NCBI GenBank assembly: GCA_900318335.1
Contig: ONKF01000001.1
Location: forward strand, 129,567 to 193,566
Reading direction: 5' to 3'
Origin: an uncultured Prevotellaceae bacterium
GTDB lineage: Bacteria; Bacteroidota; Bacteroidia; Bacteroidales; Muribaculaceae
DNA length: 64,000 nt
Position numbers and translations under genes: made by a program. The notes under the pieces are model-generated. The model worked only from the letters and a program-made list of their open reading frames with translations, did not search any database and was not told where the DNA came from. Every line of letters begins with the position of its first letter. Position 1 is the first letter of the stretch. Shown here one piece after another: positions 45,691-54,535 of the stretch.

Positions 45691-46671
45691 ATGGCAAAAA
45701 TCAAGACAATCGGCGTATTGACCTCGGGCGGTGATGCTCCAGGCATGAATGCGGCAATCCGCGCGGTCACCCGTGCGGCTATCTACAACGGCTTTAAGGT
45801 AAAAGGCATTTACCGTGGCTATAAGGGTCTGGTTGAAGACGAGATCGTGGAATTCAAGACCCAGAACGTTTCCAACATCATCCATCACGGAGGCACCATC
45901 CTCAAGACGGCGCGCTGCAAGGAGTTCAAGACTGTCGAGGGCCGTCAGAAGGCCTATGACAACATCAAGAAACACGGCATCGACGCGCTGGTAGTCATCG
46001 GAGGTGACGGCTCGCTGAGCGGCGCCAGGCAGTTTGCCAGCGAGTTTGATTTCCCCATTGTGGGAATACCGGGCACCATCGATAATGACCTGAGTGGCAC
46101 CGACCACACCATCGGCTATGACACGGCATTGAATACCATCATGTGGTGTGTGGACCGCATCCGCGACACGGCCAGCAGCCACGAGCGCCTCTTCTTCATC
46201 GAGGTCATGGGCCGCGAAGCCGGATTCCTCGCCCTGAACGGAGCCATTGCCTCGGGAGCTGAGGCAGCACTGATTCCTGAAATTGCACCCGAGGTCGACC
46301 AACTCAAGGAACTCGTCAAGAGCGGATTCCGCAAGACCAAGAATTCATCGATCGTGCTGGTTGCCGAGAGCCCCGTCACCGGCGGTGCCATGGGACTTGC
46401 CGAGAGGGTCCGCAAGGAATATCCTCAATATGAGGTGAGGGTAACCATCCTGGGCCACCTGCAGCGTGGCGGCTCACCCACGGCACAAGACCGAATCTTG
46501 GCATCCCGCATGGGTGCTGCAGCCATCGATGCCCTGATGGAAGGTCAGCGCAACATCATGATTGGCGACGATGATGAGAAAATCATCTATGTACCCTTCT
46601 CCAAAGCCATCCGCAAGGACAAGCCCATTGACCGCGACCTGCTCGAGCTCCTCAACAAACTCTCGCTGTAG
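45691..46671 (+). CDS. pfkA: ATP-dependent 6-phosphofructokinase
   Basis: A 326-aa glycolytic enzyme that phosphorylates fructose 6-phosphate. [14 protein letters not shown] opens the ATP site. GGDGS near residue 105 carries the Gly that marks ATP rather than pyrophosphate use. The catalytic [20 protein letters not shown] contains the Asp base, EVMGREAGF binds sugar phosphate, and [16 protein letters not shown] is the C-terminal substrate site. The frame extends upstream to 45580, but the promoter at 45642 fixes ATG 45691. It is monocistronic. Confidence 0.96.
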   Translation: MAKIKTIGVLTSGGDAPGMNAAIRAVTRAAIYNGFKVKGIYRGYKGLVEDEIVEFKTQNVSNIIHHGGTILKTARCKEFKTVEGRQKAYDNIKKHGIDALVVIGGDGSLSGARQFASEFDFPIVGIPGTIDNDLSGTDHTIGYDTALNTIMWCVDRIRDTASSHERLFFIEVMGREAGFLALNGAIASGAEAALIPEIAPEVDQLKELVKSGFRKTKNSSIVLVAESPVTGGAMGLAERVRKEYPQYEVRVTILGHLQRGGSPTAQDRILASRMGAAAIDALMEGQRNIMIGDDDEKIIYVPFSKAIRKDKPIDRDLLELLNKLSL

Positions 46672-46698
46672 TCACCTATTATTAAAGAAACAAGTGAA

Positions 46699-46734
46699 GT
46701 GGGCCCAAAAGTTATTCCAACTTTTGGGGCCCAC
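46699..46734. terminator. Hairpin between convergent pfkA and DUF805 genes
   Basis: GTGGGCCCAAAAGT (46699-46712) pairs with ACTTTTGGGGCCCAC (46720-46734) with one bulged G. There is no strong T-run on the plus side, while the minus side continues TTCACTTGTTTCTTT. Confidence 0.6.
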
Positions 46735-46882
46735 GTCATTATGCCTATTGATTTTTAATCAGCCTAACGGCCGAGAAATCAAAAAAAATCTGCATTATGG
46801 CGCAACATCATACGCCAGGCGGCAACCGCCGCCATACACCTATACACTAATACACATATACACCTTAGACAAAACGGCCGCT

Positions 46883-47503
46883 TTATTTATACTTAGGCGA
46901 GGGACCGTGCTTGTTCTCTCCCCACTTGCTGTCGATGCAGGCAAAGACGATGAGGACAATTCCCAGCAGCAATGTGGCAAAGGCGCATACTACCCACACG
47001 GTCGCCAACGCAGGCGACGACTGTACAGAATTGACTAACTCTTGCGACATAGCCATAGCGTCCTCAACATTGGTGGTCGAAGCCAATTCGGTGAAATTGG
47101 AGCCCACCATGGCAATGAATGATCCGAAATACCCGCCAATCAAGAGGGCCATGAGAGCCACCCACAAGCCGCTGTGGCCGGCATCATGCAAGCGGCGGCA
47201 CAACGCAGCCAGCAGTGGAATGATCATCACCAGGGTAAAGATCGAGCTCACATAGGCGATGGCAGGAACCATCAGGCCAAAGAATGACAGCACCGTTGAA
47301 ACGAGGAGCCCAAACAAGGCAAACCACCAGAACTCGCTGCGGCGGGCACGGCCCTTGAAGTCAAAATATTTCCTAAAGCAAGTCTTGACAGCCGTGATGG
47401 GATCCATCATCGGGCTGGCGGTCACACGGGGTTGAAACTGAGGCGCAGGCTGCTGCGGCATTTTAAACACAGGAGGCTGTGGTTGTTGATTCTGCTGTTC
47501 CAT
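46883..47503 (-). CDS. DUF805 family membrane protein
   Basis: A 206-aa inner-membrane protein. A Gln/Pro-rich N-terminus (residues 1-30) precedes the DUF805 core: CFRKYFDFKGRARRSEFWWFALF, then helices and the signature ALCRRLHDAGHSGLWV near residue 108. There are four or five membrane segments. The function of the family is unknown. Its -7 element TATTTTTG lies at 47555-47562, divergent from menA. Confidence 0.88.
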   Translation of the reverse strand: MEQQNQQPQPPVFKMPQQPAPQFQPRVTASPMMDPITAVKTCFRKYFDFKGRARRSEFWWFALFGLLVSTVLSFFGLMVPAIAYVSSIFTLVMIIPLLAALCRRLHDAGHSGLWVALMALLIGGYFGSFIAMVGSNFTELASTTNVEDAMAMSQELVNSVQSSPALATVWVVCAFATLLLGIVLIVFACIDSKWGENKHGPSPKYK

Positions 47504-47554
47504 ATTGATTGAATTTTAAGTTACTTGTAAGTCTTGACATTGTATTGCAGTCCA

Positions 47555-47562
47555 CAAAAATA
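47555..47562 (-). promoter_or_regulatory. -7 promoter element of the DUF805 gene
   Basis: Reads TATTTTTGTGG on the minus strand, 52 bp before ATG 47503; it is back to back with the menA promoter. Confidence 0.4.
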
Positions 47563-47596
47563 ATCATTTTTCTCCACCCCTCGGCAATCTTTTTTG

Positions 47597-47604
47597 TAAT
47601 TTTG
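47597..47604 (+). promoter_or_regulatory. -7 promoter element of menA-queA
   Basis: TAATTTTGCAG, 25 bp before ATG 47629. Confidence 0.55.
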
Positions 47605-47628
47605 CAGCCGCATTCAACAAAACAGACA

Positions 47629-48531
47629 ATGAAACAAAGAATAAAAATATGGCTGGAGTGCTTCAGGCTGCGCACGCTTCCCGTGTCGCTGAGCGGCGTG
47701 ATCATCGCTATCGGCCTGGCTAAGTTCCACCACGAGTTCAGGTGGGTACCGGCATTGCTGTGCCTGGTGTTTGCCCTGCTGGCCCAGGTGGTGTCCAACA
47801 TGGCCAACGAGTACTTTGACTACCTGAAAGGTACCGACAAACCTGGACGCGTGGGCCCCCGTCGTGGCGTCACCGAGGGCGACATCAAGCCGACGACACT
47901 CAGGAATGCCACCTTCGGCCTGCTGGCGGTCACCTGCATTGTGGGATGTTGCCTGATTCCCTACGGTGGCTGGTGGCTCTTGCCCGTGGGCATAGTCATC
48001 GCACTGGCAGCACTGGCCTACAGCACTGGACCCTATCCTCTATCCTACCACGGCCTGGGCGAACTGACGGTGTTTATCTTCTTTGGACTCGTGCCCGTCA
48101 ACCTGACCTACTATGTGCAGGCATTGAGGTTTGACCCGATTGTCCTGCTCATGTCCATCACCATAGGCTTGCTGGGCGTCAACGTGCTGCTGGTCAACAA
48201 TTACCGCGACGTGGATGACGACCGCGAGGCGGGCAAGCGCACATCGGTGGTCCTGTTCGGCCGCAAGCCTGCCGCCTTTGCCTACCTGTTAAACGGCTAC
48301 ATGGGCATGGCGGTGCTGACCGCCTTCTGGATGCTGGTAGCCTTGACCCGGGCCCTGCCCCTGTGGACCCTGCTTGTCCCCGTGATATACCTTGTCCTGC
48401 ACACCTCCACATGGCACAAGCTGACCCACCGCGACGGCGCCGCCCTCAATCCCCTGCTGGGTGAGACGGCACGCAATATGCTTATCTTCACATTATTATT
48501 AACCATCATACTGATTATTTACTCACGATAA
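47629..48531 (+). CDS. menA: 1,4-dihydroxy-2-naphthoate polyprenyltransferase
   Basis: A 300-aa UbiA-superfamily membrane enzyme that prenylates DHNA in menaquinone synthesis. The two Asp-rich metal-pyrophosphate motifs are present: NMANEYFDYLKGTD near residue 60 and NNYRDVDDDREAGKRT near residue 190. About nine membrane helices are predicted. Menaquinone is the electron acceptor expected for the complex I encoded at 5-22 kb. The longer frame from 47509 precedes the promoter, so ATG 47629 is used. The queA stop-to-start gap is 5 bp, indicating an operon. Confidence 0.93.
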   Translation: MKQRIKIWLECFRLRTLPVSLSGVIIAIGLAKFHHEFRWVPALLCLVFALLAQVVSNMANEYFDYLKGTDKPGRVGPRRGVTEGDIKPTTLRNATFGLLAVTCIVGCCLIPYGGWWLLPVGIVIALAALAYSTGPYPLSYHGLGELTVFIFFGLVPVNLTYYVQALRFDPIVLLMSITIGLLGVNVLLVNNYRDVDDDREAGKRTSVVLFGRKPAAFAYLLNGYMGMAVLTAFWMLVALTRALPLWTLLVPVIYLVLHTSTWHKLTHRDGAALNPLLGETARNMLIFTLLLTIILIIYSR

Positions 48532-48536
48532 TATAA

Positions 48537-49772
48537 ATGGCCCTGATTGACGACATACGTGCCCTGCGCATCGCCGACTACGACTACGACCTGCCCGACG
48601 AGCGCATTGCCAAGCACCCGCTGGCCCAGCGCGAGCAATGTAAACTGTTGTATTATAAAGGTGGAGACATCCAGGAGAGGAAATTCTGGGAAGTGCCTTC
48701 ACTGTTGCCCGAGCGATCGACACTCATTTATAATAATACGCGCGTGATCAACGCACGCCTGCGCTTCCGCAAGGAGACCGGCTCAACCATCGAGATTTTC
48801 TGTCTCGAACCCGTGCTGCCGCGCGACTATGAGCAAATTTTCCAGACCACGGGCCACTGCGTTTGGCAGTGCCTGGTGGGCAACAGCAAGCGCTGGAAGC
48901 AAGGTGCACTCACCCAGACCGTCACCATCGAGGGCCTTGAGGTCACACTTGCCGCCACCCGTGGCGAGCAGCGCGGCAACGCATGGGAAATCGCATTTGA
49001 TTGGGACGGCAGCGACAAGCAGATCACATTTGCCGACGTGCTCAGCGCCATCGGCGAGATTCCCATTCCGCCCTACTTGAACCGTGGCACCGAGGAAAGT
49101 GACTCAACCGACTATCAGACGGTATATAGCCACATCGACGGCAGCGTGGCCGCCCCCACGGCTGGCCTTCACTTCACCGACGAGGTGCTGGAGGAATGCG
49201 ACCACCGAGGCATCACGCGCCGCGAAATCACACTGCACGTGGGAGCCGGCACGTTCCAGCCCGTCAAGAGCGAGCACATCGGCGACCATCCCATGCATTA
49301 CGAGTTCATCAATGTGCCGCGCGGTGTCATCATGGACATCATCAACGCTCCCGGTCCCGTCATTGCTGTGGGCACTACCAGCGTGCGCACCCTCGAGAGC
49401 CTGTACTACATCGGCCAGATCCTTGCCGAGCATCCCGATGCAGACGAGGAAGCCCTCACGGTGACCCAATGGATGCCCTACACCACACCTTGCAAAATCC
49501 CGACCCGCGAAGCGTTGCAGAACATCGTCGATTATCTGGACCGCCATCATGCCGACACCTATATGGGCAGTACCCAGCTGATGATTGCCCCGGGGTTCCA
49601 ATACCGCATCGTGAACGGCATGATCACCAACTTCCACCAGCCGCAGTCCACCCTGCTGTTGCTCGTGGCCGCATTTGTCGGCAATGACCAGTGGCGTGGC
49701 ATGTACAACTACGCGATGGACCACGGCTTCCGCTTCCTGAGCTACGGCGACGCCCAGCTGCTACTGCGCTAA
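48537..49772 (+). CDS. queA: S-adenosylmethionine:tRNA ribosyltransferase-isomerase
   Basis: A 411-aa enzyme that adds the epoxyqueuosine cyclopentene ring to preQ1-modified tRNA. Family signatures: YDLPDERIAKHPL, the SVAAPTAGLHFTDEVL motif near residue 205, THVGAGTFQPV-like LHVGAGTFQPVK, GTTSVRTLES and NFHQPQSTLLLLV. It is longer than the ~356-aa E. coli enzyme, with extra sequence in the middle. Co-transcribed with menA. Confidence 0.93.
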   Translation: MALIDDIRALRIADYDYDLPDERIAKHPLAQREQCKLLYYKGGDIQERKFWEVPSLLPERSTLIYNNTRVINARLRFRKETGSTIEIFCLEPVLPRDYEQIFQTTGHCVWQCLVGNSKRWKQGALTQTVTIEGLEVTLAATRGEQRGNAWEIAFDWDGSDKQITFADVLSAIGEIPIPPYLNRGTEESDSTDYQTVYSHIDGSVAAPTAGLHFTDEVLEECDHRGITRREITLHVGAGTFQPVKSEHIGDHPMHYEFINVPRGVIMDIINAPGPVIAVGTTSVRTLESLYYIGQILAEHPDADEEALTVTQWMPYTTPCKIPTREALQNIVDYLDRHHADTYMGSTQLMIAPGFQYRIVNGMITNFHQPQSTLLLLVAAFVGNDQWRGMYNYAMDHGFRFLSYGDAQLLLR

Positions 49773-50001
49773 TTACAAACACCTTTATGCCTAAACAGCG
49801 GCTGCAACCATAGCATACCGCGCAGTTGAGGCTGAGAATTTATCTATAAAAAACGGCGATTGGTCGCATTTTTATGCCTGATAGGGCAGAAATGCGGCCT
49901 CTTACTGTTTTTGGGGGTTAAACTCGGCACCATTGTTGCAGTCTAAAAGACAAACAAAACGAATTTTAATCACTTGTTGAACATTATAAAACAACACAAT
50001 T
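49773..50001 (+). other. Intergenic region with a hairpin
   Basis: CGCATTTTTATGCC and GGGCAGAAATGCG (about 49867-49892) pair with an inner mismatch and may end the menA-queA transcript. CACCATTGTTGCAGTC near 49930-49946 is only a weak promoter-like match for the next gene. Confidence 0.35.
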
Positions 50002-51432
50002 ATGAAAACTTCTGTTACAAAAATCATGATGAGCTTCGCGCTCATGGGATGCCTGATCATCGGTGCATCCGACGCTTCGGCCCAGAGCCGTAGTCGTTCA
50101 CAGGGAGGCAGCTCCAGCAGCAGAAGCCAGACGGCAGCTGTCTCACGTTCAAGCAACACCGCAGCTCCGACGGTGAGCCGCTCAGCAGGCGTCAGCCACA
50201 GCAACACTGCGAGCCCGCAGGTTTCCCGCTCCAGTAGCGCAACCCCTCAGGTTTCCCGCAGCAGCACGGCAAGTTCCCATGTTTCCCGCCCCAGCGAGAA
50301 CAGGACGACGAGCCATGCCACGGCAACGCCCCAGGTGACCCGTAGCAGCAGCTCAAGCACAAACAAGGTGGCTCCCAGCACGTCAGGCCGTACTACCAGC
50401 ACCACAAGCACTCAGGTGAGCAGGCCCTCGACAAGCCGTCCGACCACCGTCACCACCAACAGCAGTAACAGCGGCGCCACCACCCGCTCCACCGGCAATC
50501 GCAACGGTAACGGCACGGTGACCCGCAGCACCACCAGCAGCCACAGCGCTGCAAGTGACCACGGCACTGCTGTCACCCCCCGCACTACCGATAACGGCTC
50601 GCACGTATCGACGACTCGTCCCTCGACGGCGACCAGCCGCGACACCAAGTCAACAGCAGTCACCACCATGGACAGGCGCAGTGGCGGCAAGCCTGGCGGC
50701 AACGGAGGCAAGCCTAACGACAACGGCAGTAGGCCTGGCGGCAAGCCCGACGGCAGACCCGACAACGGCGGCAAGCCTGGCAACGGACACGGTGGCAACG
50801 GCAATGGACATGGCCACGGTGACAGTGACAGAGGCAAGTTTGGTGGCAACCACGGTTATAACGATCACCACCGCTATGACTACACCAACCACCACTACCG
50901 CGATCAGTTCAGCTGGAACTATTCACACCACAGCTGGAGCCGCGCATGTCCTCCTCCCGCACGTCCCTATCGTCCTGCTGCTCCCTGGGCATGGTACCGC
51001 CCCACGATCCCTGTCGGATGGCACCCCTATGCCGGAGCTCCTGTAATCGACCGTATCCTGGGTATTGTGTTCGGCACGCTCTATGAGGCCTCGCTCGACC
51101 ACCTGTACTACAACGGTTACTTCATCGACGGCTACGCCGACGGCATCATCTACCTGAGAGATGTGCCCATGCTCAACCTCTACTGGCCCGATGTGATGCT
51201 CAACTATGACTACAACAGACTCGTCAACGCACAGTTTGTATATCACAGCAGCTACTACGACATGTCGCGCTACAACAGGGTTTACCGTAGCCTGAGCAGA
51301 CTGTATGGTCCCCCCATGATTACCGACGGAATGACCATCAGCTGGTATGGAGGCAACAGCACCGGATGGGTCACCCTGACCATGAACGAGAGCTTTGGAG
51401 ACTACTACACTGTAATGTCGATTGGATACTGA
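50002..51432 (+). CDS. Exported Ser/Thr-rich protein with conserved aromatic C-terminal domain
   Basis: A 476-aa protein. Residues 1-28 are a signal peptide ending SDASAQ. Residues ~29-230 are a low-complexity Ser/Thr/Arg region containing imperfect repeats of the form (P)QVSRSS.A. Residues ~230-300 are Gly/Asn/Lys/His-rich (GGKPGGNGGKPNDNGSRPGG), then a Tyr/His-rich stretch. Residues ~310-476 look folded: RPTIPVGWHPYAGAPVIDRI, ILGIVFGTLYEASLDHLYYN, YWPDVMLNYDYNRL. I do not recognise the domain. The layout suggests a surface-exposed stalk, possibly O-glycosylated (Bacteroidetes glycosylate D-S/T motifs), bearing a terminal domain. Confidence 0.75.
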   Translation: MKTSVTKIMMSFALMGCLIIGASDASAQSRSRSQGGSSSSRSQTAAVSRSSNTAAPTVSRSAGVSHSNTASPQVSRSSSATPQVSRSSTASSHVSRPSENRTTSHATATPQVTRSSSSSTNKVAPSTSGRTTSTTSTQVSRPSTSRPTTVTTNSSNSGATTRSTGNRNGNGTVTRSTTSSHSAASDHGTAVTPRTTDNGSHVSTTRPSTATSRDTKSTAVTTMDRRSGGKPGGNGGKPNDNGSRPGGKPDGRPDNGGKPGNGHGGNGNGHGHGDSDRGKFGGNHGYNDHHRYDYTNHHYRDQFSWNYSHHSWSRACPPPARPYRPAAPWAWYRPTIPVGWHPYAGAPVIDRILGIVFGTLYEASLDHLYYNGYFIDGYADGIIYLRDVPMLNLYWPDVMLNYDYNRLVNAQFVYHSSYYDMSRYNRVYRSLSRLYGPPMITDGMTISWYGGNSTGWVTLTMNESFGDYYTVMSIGY

Positions 51433-51476
51433 TTATAAACAACACATTTCATACACACGATTGCTAAATTTCAAGG

Positions 51477-51500
51477 AGCGGACGACAAGGGTTGTCCGCT
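51477..51500 (+). terminator. Probable terminator of the Ser/Thr-rich protein gene
   Basis: AGCGGACGAC / GTTGTCCGCT forms a 10-bp stem with one wobble, followed by TCTTGATG. The T-tract is weak. Confidence 0.5.
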
Positions 51501-51677
51501 TCTTGATGTCTATACCTCTATGAAAGGAACCAGGGAACGAACTAAGGAACGATTCAAAAACGGATTGCTCAAATTGCCAAAATTTCCACTTTGGTGTCCT
51601 ATTTGATTACTACCAAAATTCATAGCGGAATAATTAACATTTTTTCAGCAGAATTTTACATTTATTAAAGTAATAAA

Positions 51678-51709
51678 TTTGTAACATTTTCCCTTTAAGG
51701 TTATCTTTG
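51678..51709 (+). promoter_or_regulatory. Consensus promoter upstream of rnz
   Basis: TTTG (51678-51681), a 20-nt spacer, TATCTTTGCAG (core 51702-51709). It is one of the best promoter matches in the window, but no gene starts before the terminator at 51752-51787. Confidence 0.7.
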
Positions 51710-51713
51710 CAGC

Positions 51714-51787
51714 AAGTTTTTTCATAGGATTAGATTTTTAAGGTTTAAAGTGTGCGAGTTGTTGTGAAACAAGCGCACATTTTTTTA
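51714..51787 (+). ncRNA. Candidate ~75-nt small RNA or rnz leader attenuator
   Basis: Starting just after the promoter at 51678-51709, the sequence runs ~40 nt of unpaired AT-rich RNA into a hairpin GTGCG-AG-TTGTT / AACAA-G-CGCAC (51752-51778) with a GTGA loop, and then ATTTTTTTA. Promoter and terminator are both strong, and no reading frame fits between them. A second -7 element (51789-51796) follows directly. It could be an independent sRNA or an attenuator in the RNase Z transcript. Confidence 0.45.
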
Positions 51788-51788
51788 T

Positions 51789-51796
51789 TACCTTTG
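51789..51796 (+). promoter_or_regulatory. -7 promoter element of rnz
   Basis: TACCTTTGCAGTC, 18 bp before ATG 51815, with no TTG at the usual -33 distance. Confidence 0.5.
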
Positions 51797-51814
51797 CAGT
51801 CCACTATAGAAAAC

Positions 51815-52750
51815 ATGACACGACTTGAACTGAACATATTGGGATGCGGGAGCGCGACGATGACGCCGCGCCACCAGCCGTCATGCCAGGTGTTGAACGT
51901 GCGCGACAATCTGATGATGATCGACTGTGGCGAAGGGGCCCAACTGGCCGTTCGCCGCATGCGGTTGAAACTGATGCGCCTCAACCACATTTTCATCAGC
52001 CACCTGCACGGTGACCACTGTTTCGGGTTACCCGGGCTGGTCTCGACCATGGCGCTGCTCAACCGCACCAATTCGCTGACGATCCACACCTTCAAGGACG
52101 GAGCAGACCTGTTCGGGCAGATGCTGGACTACTTCTGCCGCGAGCGCCCGTTCGAGGTCAAGTTCAACATCATCGACACCCACAAGCGCGTTATCTACGA
52201 GGACGACGCAATGACCGTGACCACGTTCCCGCTGGTGCACCGTGTGCCTGCTGTGGGATTCCTGTTCCGGGAGAAGCCCAAGCAGCGACACATCATCGGC
52301 GAGGAGGCCACACGACTGGGTGTGCCCCACTACGCGATGAACGCCTTACGCCAGGGCCAGGATTGGGTCACCCCCGAGGGGATAATTATCCCTAACAGCC
52401 AGTTGACCACAGCTGCCGATCCGTCGGTCAGCTATGCCTATTGCAGCGACACCAAGTTCTCTAAGCGCGTGATCAAGCACGTGGAGGGAGTGGAGTGGCT
52501 CTACCACGAGGCTACCTACGACCACAGCTTGAGCGTCAAGGCCCACAAGCGCTACCACAGCACCTCTCTCGAGGCTGCCACTGTGGCACGTGAGGCCGGA
52601 GTGCGCCAGCTCATCATCGGCCACTACTCCAAGCGATACGAAGACGAGACACCCCTGCTGACCGAGGCCCGCAGCGTCTTTCCCGCCACCCGACTGGCCA
52701 ATGAAGGCCTCACAATCGACCTGAACCAACCCCAAATCCTACCCGAATAA
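51815..52750 (+). CDS. rnz: Ribonuclease Z
   Basis: A 311-aa metallo-beta-lactamase-fold tRNA 3' endonuclease. The start region MTRLELNILGCGSATMTPRH is typical. The zinc motif FISHLHGDHCFGLPGL lies near residue 52; further ligands are in the H of FPLVHRVPAVGF, in YCSDTKF and in LIIGHYSKRY. Length is normal for the short form. The frame continues upstream to 51752, into the terminator hairpin; ATG 51815 fits the promoter and the family. Confidence 0.94.
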   Translation: MTRLELNILGCGSATMTPRHQPSCQVLNVRDNLMMIDCGEGAQLAVRRMRLKLMRLNHIFISHLHGDHCFGLPGLVSTMALLNRTNSLTIHTFKDGADLFGQMLDYFCRERPFEVKFNIIDTHKRVIYEDDAMTVTTFPLVHRVPAVGFLFREKPKQRHIIGEEATRLGVPHYAMNALRQGQDWVTPEGIIIPNSQLTTAADPSVSYAYCSDTKFSKRVIKHVEGVEWLYHEATYDHSLSVKAHKRYHSTSLEAATVAREAGVRQLIIGHYSKRYEDETPLLTEARSVFPATRLANEGLTIDLNQPQILPE

Positions 52751-53072
52751 AATACCTTAATTTTTCTTTGCGCAAAATTAAACCCAGGGACACCATTGCA
52801 GTCCAATGGGTGATTTTGGCGTCGGGAAGGCCTACGGATTACGGCACAAAGACGCAAAGTGAAAATTTATTACATTTTTTAACAGACTGCCAAAGTAAAA
52901 ACTTTGAAAATTTGTTTAAAAACATTGTGTTTCACCAATATAAAGGCTAAAAATCCCCAATTGGGCGCAATTTAAGTAAATTTTTCTTTATTGTTTGAAG
53001 AATTTGTATTTCCTTTGCAGTCTCAAAATTGTGAACATACATTTTTAACAATAACAATTAAAAATTACGACT
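52751..53072. other. 322-bp AT-rich gap before acpP
   Basis: No gene is supported; a 60-codon frame starting 52768 lacks an ATG start and any family features. TTTGCGCAAA and CCATTG-CAGTC-CAATGG (52793-52809) are small palindromes. TTCCTTTGCAG at 53010-53020 is a near-match -7 element and probably the acpP promoter. Confidence 0.35.
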
Positions 53073-53208
53073 ATGTCAGAAATTGAAGAAAGAGTAAAAC
53101 AAATTATCGTTGACAAGTTAGGTGTTAGCGAGTCTGAGGTAACTCCCGAGGCTACTTTTAGTAGGCGACGCCATCAAGTTCATCGAAGAAGCTAAGGCCG
53201 CTGAATAA
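53073..53208 (+). pseudogene. acpP: Acyl carrier protein, missing its central segment
   Basis: The start MSEIEERVKQIIVDKL and VSESEVTPEATF are a normal ACP N-terminus; the end GDAIKFIEEAKAAE (frame +1, stop 53206-53208) is a normal ACP C-terminus. Between them, near 53158-53162, ~34 residues are gone, including the D-S-L site where 4'-phosphopantetheine is attached. Read straight, the frame gives a 40-aa nonsense product. A ~78-aa ACP implies about 101 bp missing. ACP is essential and fabF and rnc downstream are intact, so this is most likely missing sequence in the assembly, not a dead gene. Confidence 0.88.
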
Positions 53209-53226
53209 ATTTCTTTATCCTACCAC

Positions 53227-54510
53227 ATGGAATTAAAGAGAGTTGTGGTAACGGGTCTGGGTGCCATCACTCCCTTAGGAATGGACGTTGAGACCACATG
53301 GTCCAACGCCCTTAAGGGTGTAAGTGGTGCAGGACCTATTACTCATTTTGACACCACGCTGTTCAAGACCAAGTTTGCTTGCGAGCTCAAGGGTTTTGAT
53401 CCGCTCAACTTTGTGAATGACCCCAACGACCGCCGCGAGGTGAAGGATTTCAAGCGCAACGACCTGTACACCCAGTACGCGTTGGCTTGTGCCAAGCAGG
53501 CCGTTGAGGATGCCAACCTGCTTGCCGACGGTATTGACCGCGACGAGGTGGGTGTCATCTTCTCGTCGGGTATTGGTGGTCTGCACACGTTTGAGGAGCA
53601 GTCAGGTGATTACGCCAGGAATCCGGAGCGCGGCCCCATGTACAGCCCGTTCTTCATCCCGACGATGATTGCCGATATCGCTGCTGGACAAATCTCCATC
53701 AAGTACGGCTTCCGCGGCCCCAACTTCGGTGTTGTTTCGGCTTGTGCAACTTCAACCAACGCACTGATCGACGCTTTCAACTACATCCGTTTGGGCAAGG
53801 CCAAGGCCATCGTTACCGGTGGTAGCGAGGCTCCCTTGTTCCCTGCTGGTGTGGGCGGCTTCAATGCCATGAAGGCCATCTCGCTGCGCAACGACGATCC
53901 CGAGGGCGCTTCGCGTCCCTTCAGCGCTTCGCGCGACGGTTTCGTCATGGGTGAGGGCGGTGTGTGCCTCGTGTTCGAGGAGCTCGAGCACGCCCTGGCA
54001 CGCGGAGCCAAGATTTACGGCGAGGTCATCGGTGGCGGTATGAGTGCCGACGCCTATCACATCACCGCCAGCCATCCCGAGGGCCTGGGCGCCAAGCTCG
54101 TGATGCAGCGTGCCATTGAGGACGCCGGCATCAAGCCCGAGGATATTGACTATGTCAACGCTCACGGCACTTCCACTCCCGTGGGAGACCTCAGCGAGGC
54201 ACAGGCAGTGAAGGACGTATTCGGTGAGCATGCCTACAAGCTCAACGTGAGCAGCACCAAGTCGATGACAGGCCACATGCTGGGCGCTACCGGCGCTATG
54301 GAGGCCGTCTTCTGTCTGCTGGCTTGCCGCGATGACATTGTGCCTCCCACCATCAACCATGCCGATGGCGATGAGGACGAGAACATCGACTACAAGATGA
54401 ACTTCACCTTCAACAAGGCTCAGAAGCGAACAGTAAACATTGCACTTTCCAACACGTTTGGTTTCGGCGGACACAATGCGAGCATCATCGTTAAGAAATA
54501 CCAGAAATAA
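53227..54510 (+). CDS. fabF: 3-oxoacyl-[acyl-carrier-protein] synthase II
   Basis: A 427-aa fatty-acid elongation condensing enzyme (KAS II). The catalytic Cys is in VVSACATSTNALIDAF near residue 170; the two His residues are in VNAHGTSTPVGD and SSTKSMTGHMLGATG; the C-terminal GFGGHNAS motif is present. It lies 18 bp after the acpP stop in the common order acpP-fabF-rnc. Confidence 0.96.
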   Translation: MELKRVVVTGLGAITPLGMDVETTWSNALKGVSGAGPITHFDTTLFKTKFACELKGFDPLNFVNDPNDRREVKDFKRNDLYTQYALACAKQAVEDANLLADGIDRDEVGVIFSSGIGGLHTFEEQSGDYARNPERGPMYSPFFIPTMIADIAAGQISIKYGFRGPNFGVVSACATSTNALIDAFNYIRLGKAKAIVTGGSEAPLFPAGVGGFNAMKAISLRNDDPEGASRPFSASRDGFVMGEGGVCLVFEELEHALARGAKIYGEVIGGGMSADAYHITASHPEGLGAKLVMQRAIEDAGIKPEDIDYVNAHGTSTPVGDLSEAQAVKDVFGEHAYKLNVSSTKSMTGHMLGATGAMEAVFCLLACRDDIVPPTINHADGDEDENIDYKMNFTFNKAQKRTVNIALSNTFGFGGHNASIIVKKYQK

Positions 54511-54535
54511 TCCACTGGGATACTGCTGAAAAACG

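Noticed and set aside
52768..52950. 60-codon frame upstream of acpP
   Set aside because: No ATG start, low-complexity C-terminus, and it contains small palindromes; treated as non-coding.
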